DNA from: Pseudomonadota bacterium
GTDB lineage: Bacteria > Pseudomonadota > Alphaproteobacteria > Rhizobiales > Devosiaceae
Direction: 5' to 3'
NCBI GenBank assembly: GCA_023393475.1
Contig: JAEWLC010000106.1
Span: 1 to 35,111 of the forward strand
Length of the DNA stretch: 35,111 bases
The notes beneath the pieces are model-generated. The model saw only the letters and a list, made by a program, of their open reading frames with translations. It was not told the DNA's origin and did not search any database. The translations under genes and the position numbers were made by a program. Positions within the stretch are counted from its first letter, which is position 1. Each line of letters starts with the position of its first letter. Below, in pieces: positions 18,318 to 27,079 of this stretch.

Positions 18318-19937
18318 CTATGCGCCCGTGGCCTCGCGCTTGGCAAGTTCGGCTTCGAGGTTCGGCGTCGCGGAGATCAGCTCGCGCGTGTACGGGTGCT
18401 GCGGGTTGCTGAACACGGCTTCCGTCTCCCCGTCCTCGACGATCTTGCCAGCCCGCATCACGAGGACACGATCGGTAATAGAGCGGACGACCGACAGATC
18501 GTGCGAAATGAAGAGATAGCTGAGCTGCAGCCGGTCGGAGAGATCGGCGAGCAGGTCGAGCACTTGTGCGCGGACCGAGACGTCGAGCGCGGATACCGCT
18601 TCGTCGAGGATGATGAGGCTCGGCTCGATGATCAGGGCGCGCGCAATGGCGATGCGCTGCCGCTGACCGCCAGAGAACTCGTGCACGTATTTCGTTGCGT
18701 CCGAGGCTGTTAGGCCCACTTCCTCAAGCGCCTTCACAACTCGCTTCTCGCGCTCCACCCCAGTCGGAGCCGCGGCGCCGAGCAGATGGAACGGTTCGCT
18801 CACGAGCCGGTCCACCCGATGCCGCGGGTTGAACGAACCGTATGGATCCTGGAACACCACCTGGAGGTGCCGGCGCGTCTCGAAGCTCGCCCCTCGCTTC
18901 GGATCGATCGGCTCGCCCGCGATGGCGATGCGCCCGCCCTGCGTCGGCTCCAGCGCCATGATGGCGCGCGCGAGCGTGGACTTGCCGCAGCCGCTTTCCC
19001 CGACGAGCCCGACATTCTCGCCGCGCTCGATGCGGAGGGTGACGCCGTCGACTGCCCGCAGCACCTTCCGCTTCTCGAACAGCCCGCGGCGCGGCAGCGG
19101 ATACTCCCGCACGACGTCGTCCACCGCCAGCACCGGCGTGCCGCCGGTCACCGCCGGCGGGATGCGCGGCGGAACGTGGGAGGACGCCTCGAACAGCGAC
19201 TTCGAGTAGGGATGCTGCAGGTTGCGGAACAGCTGGACGGTCGGGCCGGCCTCGACCACGACGCCGCGCTGCATGATCGCCACCTTGTCGGCGATGCCGG
19301 CAATGACGCCGAGATCGTGAGTGATGAACATCATCCCCATGCCGTCCTCGTCGACCAGCCGCTGCAACAGCTTCAGGATCTGCGCCTGGGTGGTGACATC
19401 GAGTGCGGTGGTCGGCTCGTCGGCGATCAGGAGCTTCGGCCGCATCGCGATGGCCATGGCGATGACGACGCGCTGGCGCTGGCCGCCGCTGAGCTCGTGC
19501 GGATAGCGATCGAGCGGGAAGCGATCCGCCGGCAGCTCGACGCGATCGAGCGTCTGGCGGGCAACCTTGAGCGCATCCGTGCGATTGAGCCCACCATGCA
19601 CCATGGCCGTCTCGGCCACCTGGTCGCCAATGGTCTTGACCGGGTTGAGCGCAGTCATCGGCTCCTGGAACACCATGCCGACGATGCCGCCGCGGATCTT
19701 CCGCATCTCGGAGTCTGGCAGGTCGAGGACCTCCCTGTCCTCCAGCTTCACCGAACCCTTGGTAACTGCGCTGGCAGGCAGCAGCTGCATGACGGTGAGC
19801 GCCGTAATCGACTTGCCCGATCCGCTCTCCCCGATGACGCCGACGATCTCGCCCGCATCGACGGTAAGGTCGATATCCCTGAGGATCGGGAACGGCCCGA
19901 TATCGAGTGACAGGTCCTTGATCTCGAGCAGCGCCAT
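18318..19937 (-). CDS. Peptide-type ABC transporter double ATPase (DppD-DppF fusion)
   Basis: This 539-residue protein has two complete ABC ATPase domains, equal to DppD and DppF joined. Domain 1: Walker A GESGSGKS (36-43), signature LSGGQ (149-153), Walker B LLIADE (169-174). Domain 2: Walker A GESGCGKS (313-320), signature FSGGQ (421-425), Walker B LIILDE (441-446). Each has the HPY segment typical of oligopeptide/dipeptide ATPases. It energises the two permeases upstream. The start ATG overlaps the permease stop by 1 nt (TGATG), so translation is coupled. Confidence 0.95.
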   Translation of the reverse strand: MALLEIKDLSLDIGPFPILRDIDLTVDAGEIVGVIGESGSGKSITALTVMQLLPASAVTKGSVKLEDREVLDLPDSEMRKIRGGIVGMVFQEPMTALNPVKTIGDQVAETAMVHGGLNRTDALKVARQTLDRVELPADRFPLDRYPHELSGGQRQRVVIAMAIAMRPKLLIADEPTTALDVTTQAQILKLLQRLVDEDGMGMMFITHDLGVIAGIADKVAIMQRGVVVEAGPTVQLFRNLQHPYSKSLFEASSHVPPRIPPAVTGGTPVLAVDDVVREYPLPRRGLFEKRKVLRAVDGVTLRIERGENVGLVGESGCGKSTLARAIMALEPTQGGRIAIAGEPIDPKRGASFETRRHLQVVFQDPYGSFNPRHRVDRLVSEPFHLLGAAAPTGVEREKRVVKALEEVGLTASDATKYVHEFSGGQRQRIAIARALIIEPSLIILDEAVSALDVSVRAQVLDLLADLSDRLQLSYLFISHDLSVVRSITDRVLVMRAGKIVEDGETEAVFSNPQHPYTRELISATPNLEAELAKREATGA

Positions 19938-20803
19938 CAGCGGTTCCGCCTCAGGCGCGGATCGAAGATGTCGCGAAGCCCGTCGCCGAGAAGGTTCACG
20001 CCCAGAACCATCAGGACGATGGTGAGGCCGGGGACGAGCGCGACATGCGGGGCGAGCGAGATCATGGTCTGGCTGTCCGCCAGCATCTTGCCCCAGCTCG
20101 GCGTGGGCGGCTGGACGCCAAGGCCCACATAGGCGAGCGCGGCTTCGGCGAGGATGCCGAGGGCGAACTGGATCGTCGCCTGTACCACCAGCGTGTTGAG
20201 GATGTTGGGCAGGATATGCTCCCACGAGATCCGCGCAGCCCCCTTCCCCGCGACGCGGGCCGCCATGATGAACTCGCGGTTCCAGAGGCTCAGCGCCCCG
20301 GCACGCGAAAGCCGCGCAAACACCGGCATGTTGTAGAGGCCGACGGCGATGATCGCGTTGATCGCTCCGGGCCCGAACACCGCGGTGATCAGGATGGCGA
20401 TCAGCAGCGCCGGGAACGCGAAAACCAGGTCGTTGGCGCGCATCAGCACATCGTCGAGCAGCGTCCCGCGATTGGCGGCGGCCCAGAGGCCGATCGGCAC
20501 GCCAATGACCATGGCGATGGTGACGGCCACGAACGCCACGGCGATCGAGGTGCGCGCACCGACCATGATCATCGAGAAGATGTCGCGGCCAAAGTGATCG
20601 GTGCCGAACCAGTGCTCGGCCGACGGCGGCTTCAGCTTGTTGGGAATGTTCTGCAGGCCGACGTCGTAGGGCGTCCAGACGAAGGAGATCAGGGCCGCGA
20701 GAACGAAGACCAGCGTGATGACCGCGCCGACCACGAAGTTCGGCGAACGCAGGGCTGCCCGGATTAGGCTGTCGTTGCGCGGAGCGGCGGCAATCGTGCT
20801 CAT
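19937..20803 (-). CDS. Peptide-type ABC transporter permease (DppC-like)
   Basis: This 288-residue inner-membrane permease belongs to the binding-protein-dependent transport family. It has an N-terminal membrane helix, the GTDHFGRDIFSM segment that marks DppC/OppC proteins, about five more membrane segments and an EAA-like loop (AARVAGKGAARISWEHILPN) that contacts the ATPase. The start overlaps the previous permease stop by 4 nt (ATGA). It pairs with the DppB-like permease to form the channel. Confidence 0.95.
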   Translation of the reverse strand: MSTIAAAPRNDSLIRAALRSPNFVVGAVITLVFVLAALISFVWTPYDVGLQNIPNKLKPPSAEHWFGTDHFGRDIFSMIMVGARTSIAVAFVAVTIAMVIGVPIGLWAAANRGTLLDDVLMRANDLVFAFPALLIAILITAVFGPGAINAIIAVGLYNMPVFARLSRAGALSLWNREFIMAARVAGKGAARISWEHILPNILNTLVVQATIQFALGILAEAALAYVGLGVQPPTPSWGKMLADSQTMISLAPHVALVPGLTIVLMVLGVNLLGDGLRDIFDPRLRRNR

Positions 20804-21747
20804 CGCGCCGCCCTCCGCAGCCGGGGATCGACGAGGGCATAGGTCACATCGACGAGAAAGGTGACGACGATCACGGCGAAGACCAGCAGCATCACTACCG
20901 ACTTCACCACGATCAGGTCGCGCGAGGTAATGCCCTGGAAAACGAGGCGGCCGAGGCCGGGCAGGAAGAACACGTTCTCGATGATGATCGCCCCGGCGAG
21001 GAGGAAAGAGAACTGCAGCCCGATAATGGTCAGCACCGGGATAAGCGCATTGCGCAACGCGTGCCGCCAGAGCGTCTGCCCCTGGCTCAGCCCCTTGGCG
21101 CGAGCGGAGCGGATGTAGTCCTCGCCCAGCGTATCGAGCAGCGACGAACGCATGACACGCGCGAGGATCGAAGCTTGTGGCAGCGCCAGTGCAACGGCCG
21201 GCAGCGTCAGCGCCTTCAACGCCATCAACGGATCCTGCCAGCCAGGAAAGCCGCCGGCAGAGAACCAGCGCAGCGTGATCGAGAACAGCAGCACCAGCAG
21301 CATGGCGAACCAGAAGTTCGGCACCGCCAGGCCGACCTGCGTCGCGCCCATGATGCCGACATCGGTCGCCGAGTTGCGCCGGACCGCCGCGAGGATGCCC
21401 ACGGGAAAGGCGATCAGCGTCGAGAGCGCCAGGGCATAGATGGCAAGCGGCAGCGAAATCCAGATGCGGTCGGCTATGAGCCCGGACACCGGCACCTTGT
21501 AGGTGTAGCTGATGCCGAAATCGCCCCGCAGCAGCCCCAGCACCCAGGTGACGTAGCGCTCGAGCAACGGCCCATCGAGCCCAAGCGTGGCGCGGAGGTT
21601 GGCGACCGCTTCGGGAGTGGCGTTGAGCCCCAGCATGAACTGCGCGGGGTCCCCCGGCACGACCTCGAGGACGAGGAAGATGACGATCGACGCCGCGATC
21701 AGGCTCAGCACGAGCGAGACGATGCGACCGAGGATGAACGAGGGCAT
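20800..21747 (-). CDS. Peptide-type ABC transporter permease (DppB-like)
   Basis: This 315-residue permease is of the DppB/OppB type: an N-terminal helix, the VVPGDPAQFMLG segment, about six membrane spans, and the EAA-like loop (RSARAKGLSQGQTLWRHALRN). I chose the ATG at 21745-21747, after GAGGG; the frame is open slightly further upstream but that part is non-conserved. It is 187 bp downstream of the binding-protein gene, with a large palindrome in the space. Confidence 0.95.
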   Translation of the reverse strand: MPSFILGRIVSLVLSLIAASIVIFLVLEVVPGDPAQFMLGLNATPEAVANLRATLGLDGPLLERYVTWVLGLLRGDFGISYTYKVPVSGLIADRIWISLPLAIYALALSTLIAFPVGILAAVRRNSATDVGIMGATQVGLAVPNFWFAMLLVLLFSITLRWFSAGGFPGWQDPLMALKALTLPAVALALPQASILARVMRSSLLDTLGEDYIRSARAKGLSQGQTLWRHALRNALIPVLTIIGLQFSFLLAGAIIIENVFFLPGLGRLVFQGITSRDLIVVKSVVMLLVFAVIVVTFLVDVTYALVDPRLRRAAR

Positions 21748-21785
21748 CAGGCGAGCCCTCGGGCACTGCGCCCACCCCAAACACA

Positions 21786-21869
21786 GATGTCATCCCAGCG
21801 AAAGCTGGGACCCAACTTGCCACCAGTGAGGGAGGAAGGATGGGTCCCAGCTTTCGCTGGGATGACATC
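21786..21869. repeat. 29-bp perfect inverted repeat (intergenic palindrome)
   Basis: Arms 21786-21814 and 21841-21869 are exact reverse complements (29 of 29), separated by 26 bp. Each arm also has its own small hairpin: 6-bp stem CCCAGC/GCTGGG around GAAA (or TTTC). It lies between the solute-binding protein and the permease genes, where it could stabilise the upstream mRNA end or lower permease expression. The style (GTCATCCCAGCGAAAGCTGGGA) is that of dispersed intergenic palindromes; no second copy was seen in this window. Confidence 0.9.
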
Positions 21870-21934
21870 GAGTATGTTGGTTCGGCTTGCGATCAAAACG
21901 GAATCGGGGTGGGTTTTCACCCGCCCCTTGTAAC

Positions 21935-23425
21935 TCATTCGGTCCAGGAAACGGCGGTGAGATCGGTCGCCTGGGTCGGCGCGTTCTCCCACAGGCCGGT
22001 GAGCTTGGCGTTCTCGACGCCAACCTTGGCCAGCTCGAACAGCCAGCCCGAGGCATAGTTGTCGGCGAGGTTTTGCTGAGCCGCCTTGAGCAGCTCCGAG
22101 CGCTTCGCCGGATCCGAGGTCACGCCGAGATCGGCGATGAGCGTGTCGAAATCAGCGTTGTGGTAGCCGAAGTAGTAGTCCGGCCGGGCGAAGATCCCGA
22201 TGTCATTCGGCTCGGTGTGCGAGATGATGGTAAGGTCGAAGTTCTTGTCGGTGAACACCTCGCTCAGCCACTGCGCCCACTCGAGGTTCGTGACTTCGGT
22301 CTTGATGCCGACGGCCGCCAGCTGGTTCGCGATGATCTCGCCACCGCGACGGGCATAGCCTTCGACCGGCGGCAACTTCAGCGACAGCGTCAGGTCGGTG
22401 ATGCCAGCCTCGGCCAGCAGGGCCTTCGACTTCTCCGGGTCGTAGTTCGACTGGGCCGTCAGGTCGACATAGTCGGGATTGGCCGGGGACAGGAACGTGC
22501 CGATCGGCGTGCCGTAGCCGAACATGGCGCCATCGATGATCGCCTGCCGGTCGATCGCATGGGCGATGGCCTCACGGACCTTGACGTTGTCGAGCGGCGC
22601 CTTGGCGTTGTTGAACGAGAGGATCGTCTCGCCTTCGGTCGCGCCGATCACCACGCGGAAGCGCGGGTCGTTCTGGAACTGCACGACCGTCTCAGGGGCC
22701 GGGAAGTTCGGGAACGCATCGACGTCACCCGCCTGCAGCGCTGCGAAGGCTGCGGTCGGGTCGGAGATGAAGCGGAAGGTGGCGCCCTCCAGCTTCACCG
22801 GCGTGCCCCAATAGGCCTGGTTCTTGGCGAGCGTGATGCTGTCGCCCTCGACGCGGCTGGCGAAGGTGAAGGGACCGGTGCCGATCGGGTTGGTCTTGTT
22901 GGCGTCGGCGCTTTCGGGCGCGACGATCACCGCATCGCCCCAGGCGAGGTTGTAGATCAGGTTGCCGTCGGGCTGCTTCAGCTTCAGCTCGACCGTCAGC
23001 GGATCGACGACGGTAACGGACTCGATCGAGGCAAAGAGCGCCTTCTGGGCGTTCAGCGAGCCTTCGGCGTTGATGCGGTCAAGTGAGAACTTCACGTCCT
23101 CGGCGTCGAAGGCGCTACCGTCGTGGAAGGTCACGCCGTCATGCAGCTTGAACGTGTAGGTCAGCCCGTCGTCCGAAATGGTCCAGCTCTCGGCGAGGCC
23201 CGGGACGATCGAACCGTCGGCGGCGAACTTCGTCAGGCCCTCGAAGACGTTCGAATAAAGGACTTCGTCGACGGCAGCCGCGGCTTCTGCGGTGGGATCG
23301 AGGCTTGGCGGCTCGAGCACGAGGCCGATCTTCACGTCGGTACGCGCCTGGGCGAAAGCCGGCGTCATCGCGGTGGTCAAAGCCAGGGCGCCGGCAAGTG
23401 CCAGCACGACCAGTGATTTGCGCAT
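21935..23425 (-). CDS. Peptide-type ABC transporter solute-binding protein (family 5)
   Basis: This 496-residue periplasmic binding protein has a signal peptide ending near TPAFA-QA (about residue 25) and the family-5 layout: EPPSLDPTAEA near the mature N-terminus, then GLAESWTISDDGLTYTFKLHDGVTFHDGS (two adjacent signature blocks), and NTNP-like NKTNPIGTGPF. Family members bind dipeptides, oligopeptides, nickel, glutathione or opine-like compounds; the ligand here cannot be told. The ATG has AAGGGA 5 nt upstream. It heads the transport part of the cluster, 133 bp after the ICMT-like gene. Confidence 0.95.
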   Translation of the reverse strand: MRKSLVVLALAGALALTTAMTPAFAQARTDVKIGLVLEPPSLDPTAEAAAAVDEVLYSNVFEGLTKFAADGSIVPGLAESWTISDDGLTYTFKLHDGVTFHDGSAFDAEDVKFSLDRINAEGSLNAQKALFASIESVTVVDPLTVELKLKQPDGNLIYNLAWGDAVIVAPESADANKTNPIGTGPFTFASRVEGDSITLAKNQAYWGTPVKLEGATFRFISDPTAAFAALQAGDVDAFPNFPAPETVVQFQNDPRFRVVIGATEGETILSFNNAKAPLDNVKVREAIAHAIDRQAIIDGAMFGYGTPIGTFLSPANPDYVDLTAQSNYDPEKSKALLAEAGITDLTLSLKLPPVEGYARRGGEIIANQLAAVGIKTEVTNLEWAQWLSEVFTDKNFDLTIISHTEPNDIGIFARPDYYFGYHNADFDTLIADLGVTSDPAKRSELLKAAQQNLADNYASGWLFELAKVGVENAKLTGLWENAPTQATDLTAVSWTE

Positions 23426-23558
23426 GATTATCCCTTCTGATGTAGCCGCTTACCCCCGCGGCCTTGCCATGACTGTAGAGCGGATTTGACGCTCGCGTAA
23501 ATCGGTTGCGCTAGGCATTGATCGCCGCACCCGCGGGCCCAGGCGGAATGAGTTGCTG

Positions 23559-24065
23559 TCAAATCTGCTCCGTGCGCCAAGGCGTTAGCCGAGGCACCCA
23601 GCGCGGCACATTGGCGAAGTACGCGGCGTAGTCGGCAGGGAACTGGTGGCGCAGTGTCGGTTCCTCGTAAGTCACGACGAACAGGTGGACGGTCACGAAG
23701 ATCACGAGGCCGTAGACCAGTGCCGGCCAGCTCGCGAACAGCAGGGCCTGCGCAAGGATGATCGACACGACGGCGAAGTACATCGGGTTGCGAACGTGCC
23801 GGTACCAGCCGTCGACGACGAGCCGCTCGGTCGGCGCAATCGGCGCCGGCGTACCGAGGCTCCGCGCGAAGCGGACGAACGAGTCGATGAGCACCCAGAG
23901 TGCCGGGATGAGGAGAACCACGCCGAGCACGGCGAGCATGCCAGACAACGGCAGCGGATCCGGGAACCGCCAGCCCGTGATTGCGGCCGGGATAGCACCG
24001 GCGACGATGCCGGGAGCGACGAAGAAGAACACTAACGTTCCGATCGCCGCTCCGCCTCGTGTCAT
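23559..24065 (-). CDS. ICMT/PEMT-like membrane methyltransferase family protein
   Basis: This 168-residue protein has four or five membrane segments and the C-terminal signature of the isoprenylcysteine carboxyl methyltransferase-like family: VDGWYRHVRNPMYFAVV (about 85-101), then EEPTLRHQFPADYAAYFANVPRW (two adjoining pieces near 132-156). Such proteins can methylate lipids or carboxyl groups with S-adenosylmethionine, but most bacterial members have no known substrate. Its ATG overlaps the stop of the M20 deacylase by 4 nt, which ties them into one transcript. Confidence 0.85.
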   Translation of the reverse strand: MTRGGAAIGTLVFFFVAPGIVAGAIPAAITGWRFPDPLPLSGMLAVLGVVLLIPALWVLIDSFVRFARSLGTPAPIAPTERLVVDGWYRHVRNPMYFAVVSIILAQALLFASWPALVYGLVIFVTVHLFVVTYEEPTLRHQFPADYAAYFANVPRWVPRLTPWRTEQI

Positions 24066-25369
24066 GGCTGCGGGCCCAACAGGTCCAGCAGCGTCAGCGC
24101 CATGACCTTGGCACTATCCAGCATGTCGTCGACGCCGACCCATTCGTCGGGCTGGTGCGCGAGATCGAGAATGCCCGGGCCGTAGGCGATGCAGTTCTTC
24201 AGCCGGCCGATGCGGTCGATGTGCTTCTGGTCGTAGGTGCCCGGCGAGACGACGTATTCCGGCGACACCCCCATCACCTCGCCGATCGCCTTGGCCACGG
24301 AGCGGACAACGGGCGCATCGCGCTCGGTCATGGTCGGTGAGATGGTCCAGAGATCACGGATCTCGTAGCTGAACCCCTGCCGCTCAGCCTTCAGTTTCTC
24401 CAACAGGTCCACCACTTCCTTCCGCACCGCGGCCGGGCTTTCCTCGATCAGGTAGCGGCGGTCGATGACGATGCGGGCCGAATGCGCCACGACGGGCGCG
24501 GGAAAGCCGGTGAAGCCGCCCTCTGGCTCGGCCTGTCCACCGTGGATGGAGTTGATGTTCATCGTCGATTGCCGCGCGCCAGGCGGCACGACCGGCATGG
24601 CAGTGTGCTTCTGGGAAAGCGCCGGATAGAGCACGTCCTCGAATTCGCGCAGCACAGCCGCCATGTGGCGTATGGCGCTGTCGCCGAGGAACGGCATCGA
24701 GCCGTGGGCGATGCGACCGAAGGTTTCGATCTCGGCCCACCACACGCCGCGGTGCCCAAGGCAGATGCGATCCTTGTTCAGCGGCTCGGGGATGATGACG
24801 TGCTGGACTCGCTCGGGCGAGAAGTAGCCCTGCTCGGCGAGGTAGGCGACGCCGCCATAGCCGCCCGTCTCTTCATCGGCGGTGCCGGAGATTTCGATCG
24901 CGCCGCGATAGTCGGGTACGACATCGGCGAAGGCCTCGGCCGCGATGATCGAGGCCGCGAGCCCGCCCTTCATGTCGCATGTGCCGCGGCCATAGATTTT
25001 ACCATCCTTGAGCTCACCGCCGAACGGATCGAACGTCCAGCCGCGGCCAACCTCGACGACGTCGTGGTGCGAGTTGAAGTGCACGGTCTCACCCGGCTGC
25101 CTACCCTCACGGCGGGCAACCACGTTCCAACGAGGATAGGCGTCGCTATCACCGGGTTTGCCCACTCCGCGTACAAGTTCAACGGCATAGCCGGATTGGC
25201 TCAAGCGCTGCTTCAGGTACTCGCAGATGGCGAGATAGTTGTCGCCCGGCGGATTGACCGTCGGAATGCGGATCAGGTCCTGCGTGAGGGCAATAAGGTC
25301 CTCGCGCCGGGCATCAATCTCGGCGGCGAGGCGCGGCTTCAGGTCCGCTGCGGAAACAATAGTGGTCAT
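24062..25369 (-). CDS. M20-family deacylase (ArgE/DapE type)
   Basis: This 435-residue di-zinc amidohydrolase removes an acyl group from an N-acylated amino acid or cleaves a small amide. Metal ligands seen are His101 and the bridging Asp132 (GTCDMKGG), with Asp103 supporting; Glu166/Glu167 (ADEETGG) give the catalytic base and a ligand. A dimerisation domain insertion (about 200-320) is present. It resembles acetylornithine deacetylase/succinyl-diaminopimelate desuccinylase but sits with a peptide-type transporter, so a catabolic substrate is more likely than a biosynthetic one. First gene of the minus-strand cluster. Confidence 0.92.
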   Translation of the reverse strand: MTTIVSAADLKPRLAAEIDARREDLIALTQDLIRIPTVNPPGDNYLAICEYLKQRLSQSGYAVELVRGVGKPGDSDAYPRWNVVARREGRQPGETVHFNSHHDVVEVGRGWTFDPFGGELKDGKIYGRGTCDMKGGLAASIIAAEAFADVVPDYRGAIEISGTADEETGGYGGVAYLAEQGYFSPERVQHVIIPEPLNKDRICLGHRGVWWAEIETFGRIAHGSMPFLGDSAIRHMAAVLREFEDVLYPALSQKHTAMPVVPPGARQSTMNINSIHGGQAEPEGGFTGFPAPVVAHSARIVIDRRYLIEESPAAVRKEVVDLLEKLKAERQGFSYEIRDLWTISPTMTERDAPVVRSVAKAIGEVMGVSPEYVVSPGTYDQKHIDRIGRLKNCIAYGPGILDLAHQPDEWVGVDDMLDSAKVMALTLLDLLGPQP

Positions 25370-25424
25370 GGCGCGGCAGACTGTTGGCCGCCGCGCATGC
25401 TGTCAATGCGACACGCGACGTCAG

Positions 25425-25808
25425 CTAGTTCGGCTCGTCGCCGATGGCGAGGATGTTGCCCTCGGAATCCTTGAACCAGGCGCCGTGATACGGCCCCATC
25501 GTGGCGAGCCCGTTCTCGGTCTTGAGCCCGGGCATGTCGTATTCCTCGAACTTCACGCCCCGGTCGCGCAGCATTTTCATGTCGGCCTTCACGTCATCCG
25601 ACGAAAAGCCCATCGCCGTGTTCTGCGCCGTGCCGGCATATTGCGACGGATAGAGCTGGAAGCCGGTCCCGTCCGCCAGCCGGTAGACGATACCGATCGG
25701 CAGTTCCTGAGCCGGTTCGAGCCCCAGCTTGTCCCTGTACCAGGATTTCGCTCGCTGCAGGTCGGCCGCAGGAATTGTCGGATAGGCGCGGTGGTCGGAT
25801 AGCAACAT
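25425..25808 (-). CDS. VOC-superfamily (glyoxalase/bleomycin resistance-like) protein
   Basis: This 127-residue protein has the two-half beta-alpha-beta-beta-beta layout of the vicinal oxygen chelate family: YPTIPAADLQRAKSWYRDKLGL at the start (in two halves) and WFKDSEGNILAIG at the end. Members include lyases, dioxygenases and antibiotic-binding proteins; the specific role is not clear. The ATG follows GGAGGG. It is divergent from the nucleosidase gene, with 77 bp between. Confidence 0.9.
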   Translation of the reverse strand: MLLSDHRAYPTIPAADLQRAKSWYRDKLGLEPAQELPIGIVYRLADGTGFQLYPSQYAGTAQNTAMGFSSDDVKADMKMLRDRGVKFEEYDMPGLKTENGLATMGPYHGAWFKDSEGNILAIGDEPN

Positions 25809-25885
25809 GGTGTCCCTCCATTGCCCAAGCCCGCGCGGCAGTTTACGCCTCCAGCCAGCCGCTGAAAATCCAGACCTGAGACCCC

Positions 25886-26521
25886 ATGCCCTTTGCCGCT
25901 CGCAAGCCCGGTTCAGCCGACATTCTCTACGTGATGGCCGTCGACAACGAGTACGGCCCGCACCTGCGCTCGCGGATCACGCCACTGATGACTGGCATCG
26001 GCCCCGTGGAGGCGGCAATCGTCGTCACCCACGCACTGGCAAAGCTGGATCAGCAGGACAGGCTCCCTGCCCTCGTGGTTTCCCTCGGCTCGGCCGGCTC
26101 GGCAAGGCTGGAGCAGACCGGCGTCTACCAGGCAACTTCGGTCGGCTACCGCGACATGGATGCGACAGCCCTCGGCTTCGAGATCGGGGTCACGCCGTTC
26201 CTCGACCAGCCGGCAACCATCCCGCTTGGGCCATTCATCCCCGGCGTCGAGAAAGCCACGCTATCGAGCGGCGCCAACATCGTCTCGGGCGCCGGCTATG
26301 GCCGGATCGCAGCAGACATGGTGGACATGGAGACTTACGCGGTGCTCCGGGCTTGCCAGCGCTTCAAGGTCCCGCTCATCGCGCTACGCGGCATCTCCGA
26401 CGGGGATCGCGAACTCGGGCACCTTCATGATTGGACGCAGTACCTGCACATCATAGACGAGAAGCTGGCCCATGTCGTCGACCTGCTCGAGGCCGCGATC
26501 GCCAACGGCACACTCGAATAG
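25886..26521 (+). CDS. 5'-methylthioadenosine/S-adenosylhomocysteine nucleosidase
   Basis: This 211-residue phosphorylase-superfamily enzyme should cleave adenine from methylthioadenosine and S-adenosylhomocysteine. The expected active-site residues are present: Glu22 (AVDNEYG), GIGPVEAA (37-44), GSAGS (68-72), Met148-Glu149 (VDMETYA) and the catalytic Asp172 (GISDGD). It is some 20 residues shorter than E. coli MTAN, mainly in surface loops. A related nucleosidase specificity cannot be excluded. Confidence 0.87.
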   Translation: MPFAARKPGSADILYVMAVDNEYGPHLRSRITPLMTGIGPVEAAIVVTHALAKLDQQDRLPALVVSLGSAGSARLEQTGVYQATSVGYRDMDATALGFEIGVTPFLDQPATIPLGPFIPGVEKATLSSGANIVSGAGYGRIAADMVDMETYAVLRACQRFKVPLIALRGISDGDRELGHLHDWTQYLHIIDEKLAHVVDLLEAAIANGTLE

Positions 26522-26523
26522 CG

Positions 26524-26838
26524 TCAGCCGTTCTTCTTCGCCTTGCGGTCGCGCTGCCAGCCCACCCACTTCCGCTGGACCCAGAAGCTGACGCTGTTGA
26601 TCGGGCCCTGCAGGAACGGCAGGTCGATGGCGATCAGGAACAGGCCGAGCGGGAGCATCCACACGCCGAGCAGCGGCAGGAAGCTGAAAACGCCACCGAG
26701 GATCAGCAGGATTCCGAGCGGGATGCGGATCAGCCGCGATGACGGCTTCCGAATCCAGGACAGAAAACCGGACGACGCCGGCACGGCCCGGCCGATCCGG
26801 TCAAACTGGCGGTGAAGTCGGGCTTCGTTCTTGCTCAT
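26524..26838 (-). CDS. Small membrane protein of unknown function
   Basis: This 104-residue protein has a basic N-terminus, two close membrane segments (about 42-58 and 62-80, the second with GVWMLPLGLFLIAIDLPFL) and a Trp/Arg/Lys-rich cytoplasmic tail. The layout resembles PGPGW-type small membrane proteins, but that match is only suggestive. I chose the ATG at 26836-26838, preceded by AAGGAAG. It is convergent with the nucleosidase gene, only 2 bp from its stop. Confidence 0.75.
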   Translation of the reverse strand: MSKNEARLHRQFDRIGRAVPASSGFLSWIRKPSSRLIRIPLGILLILGGVFSFLPLLGVWMLPLGLFLIAIDLPFLQGPINSVSFWVQRKWVGWQRDRKAKKNG

Positions 26839-27079
26839 CGGTACTTCCTTCGCACGATAGGCTGCATTTGGTGACCATCGCGGGACAATCAACCCTGCGC
26901 CATTGTGTCGGGCTCCCTTGAAATCAACGCCCGAACACCATTCCGGCACCTGCATCCCGCCCCCTTCGACAAGCACCGCGAACAGCGCTAAGGTGATCGC
27001 ACGACGCAGAGGCGGTCACCGCCCGGCGTTTCGGCGCCCCGCGGCGATTTTCCGCCTCCCGATCGGAAGGAGGATGGGA

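Noticed and set aside
26903..27079. Upstream extension of the DUF2189 protein
   Set aside because: The extra part is Arg/Pro-rich and unlike the family; AGGAGG at 27068-27073 points to the ATG at 27080.
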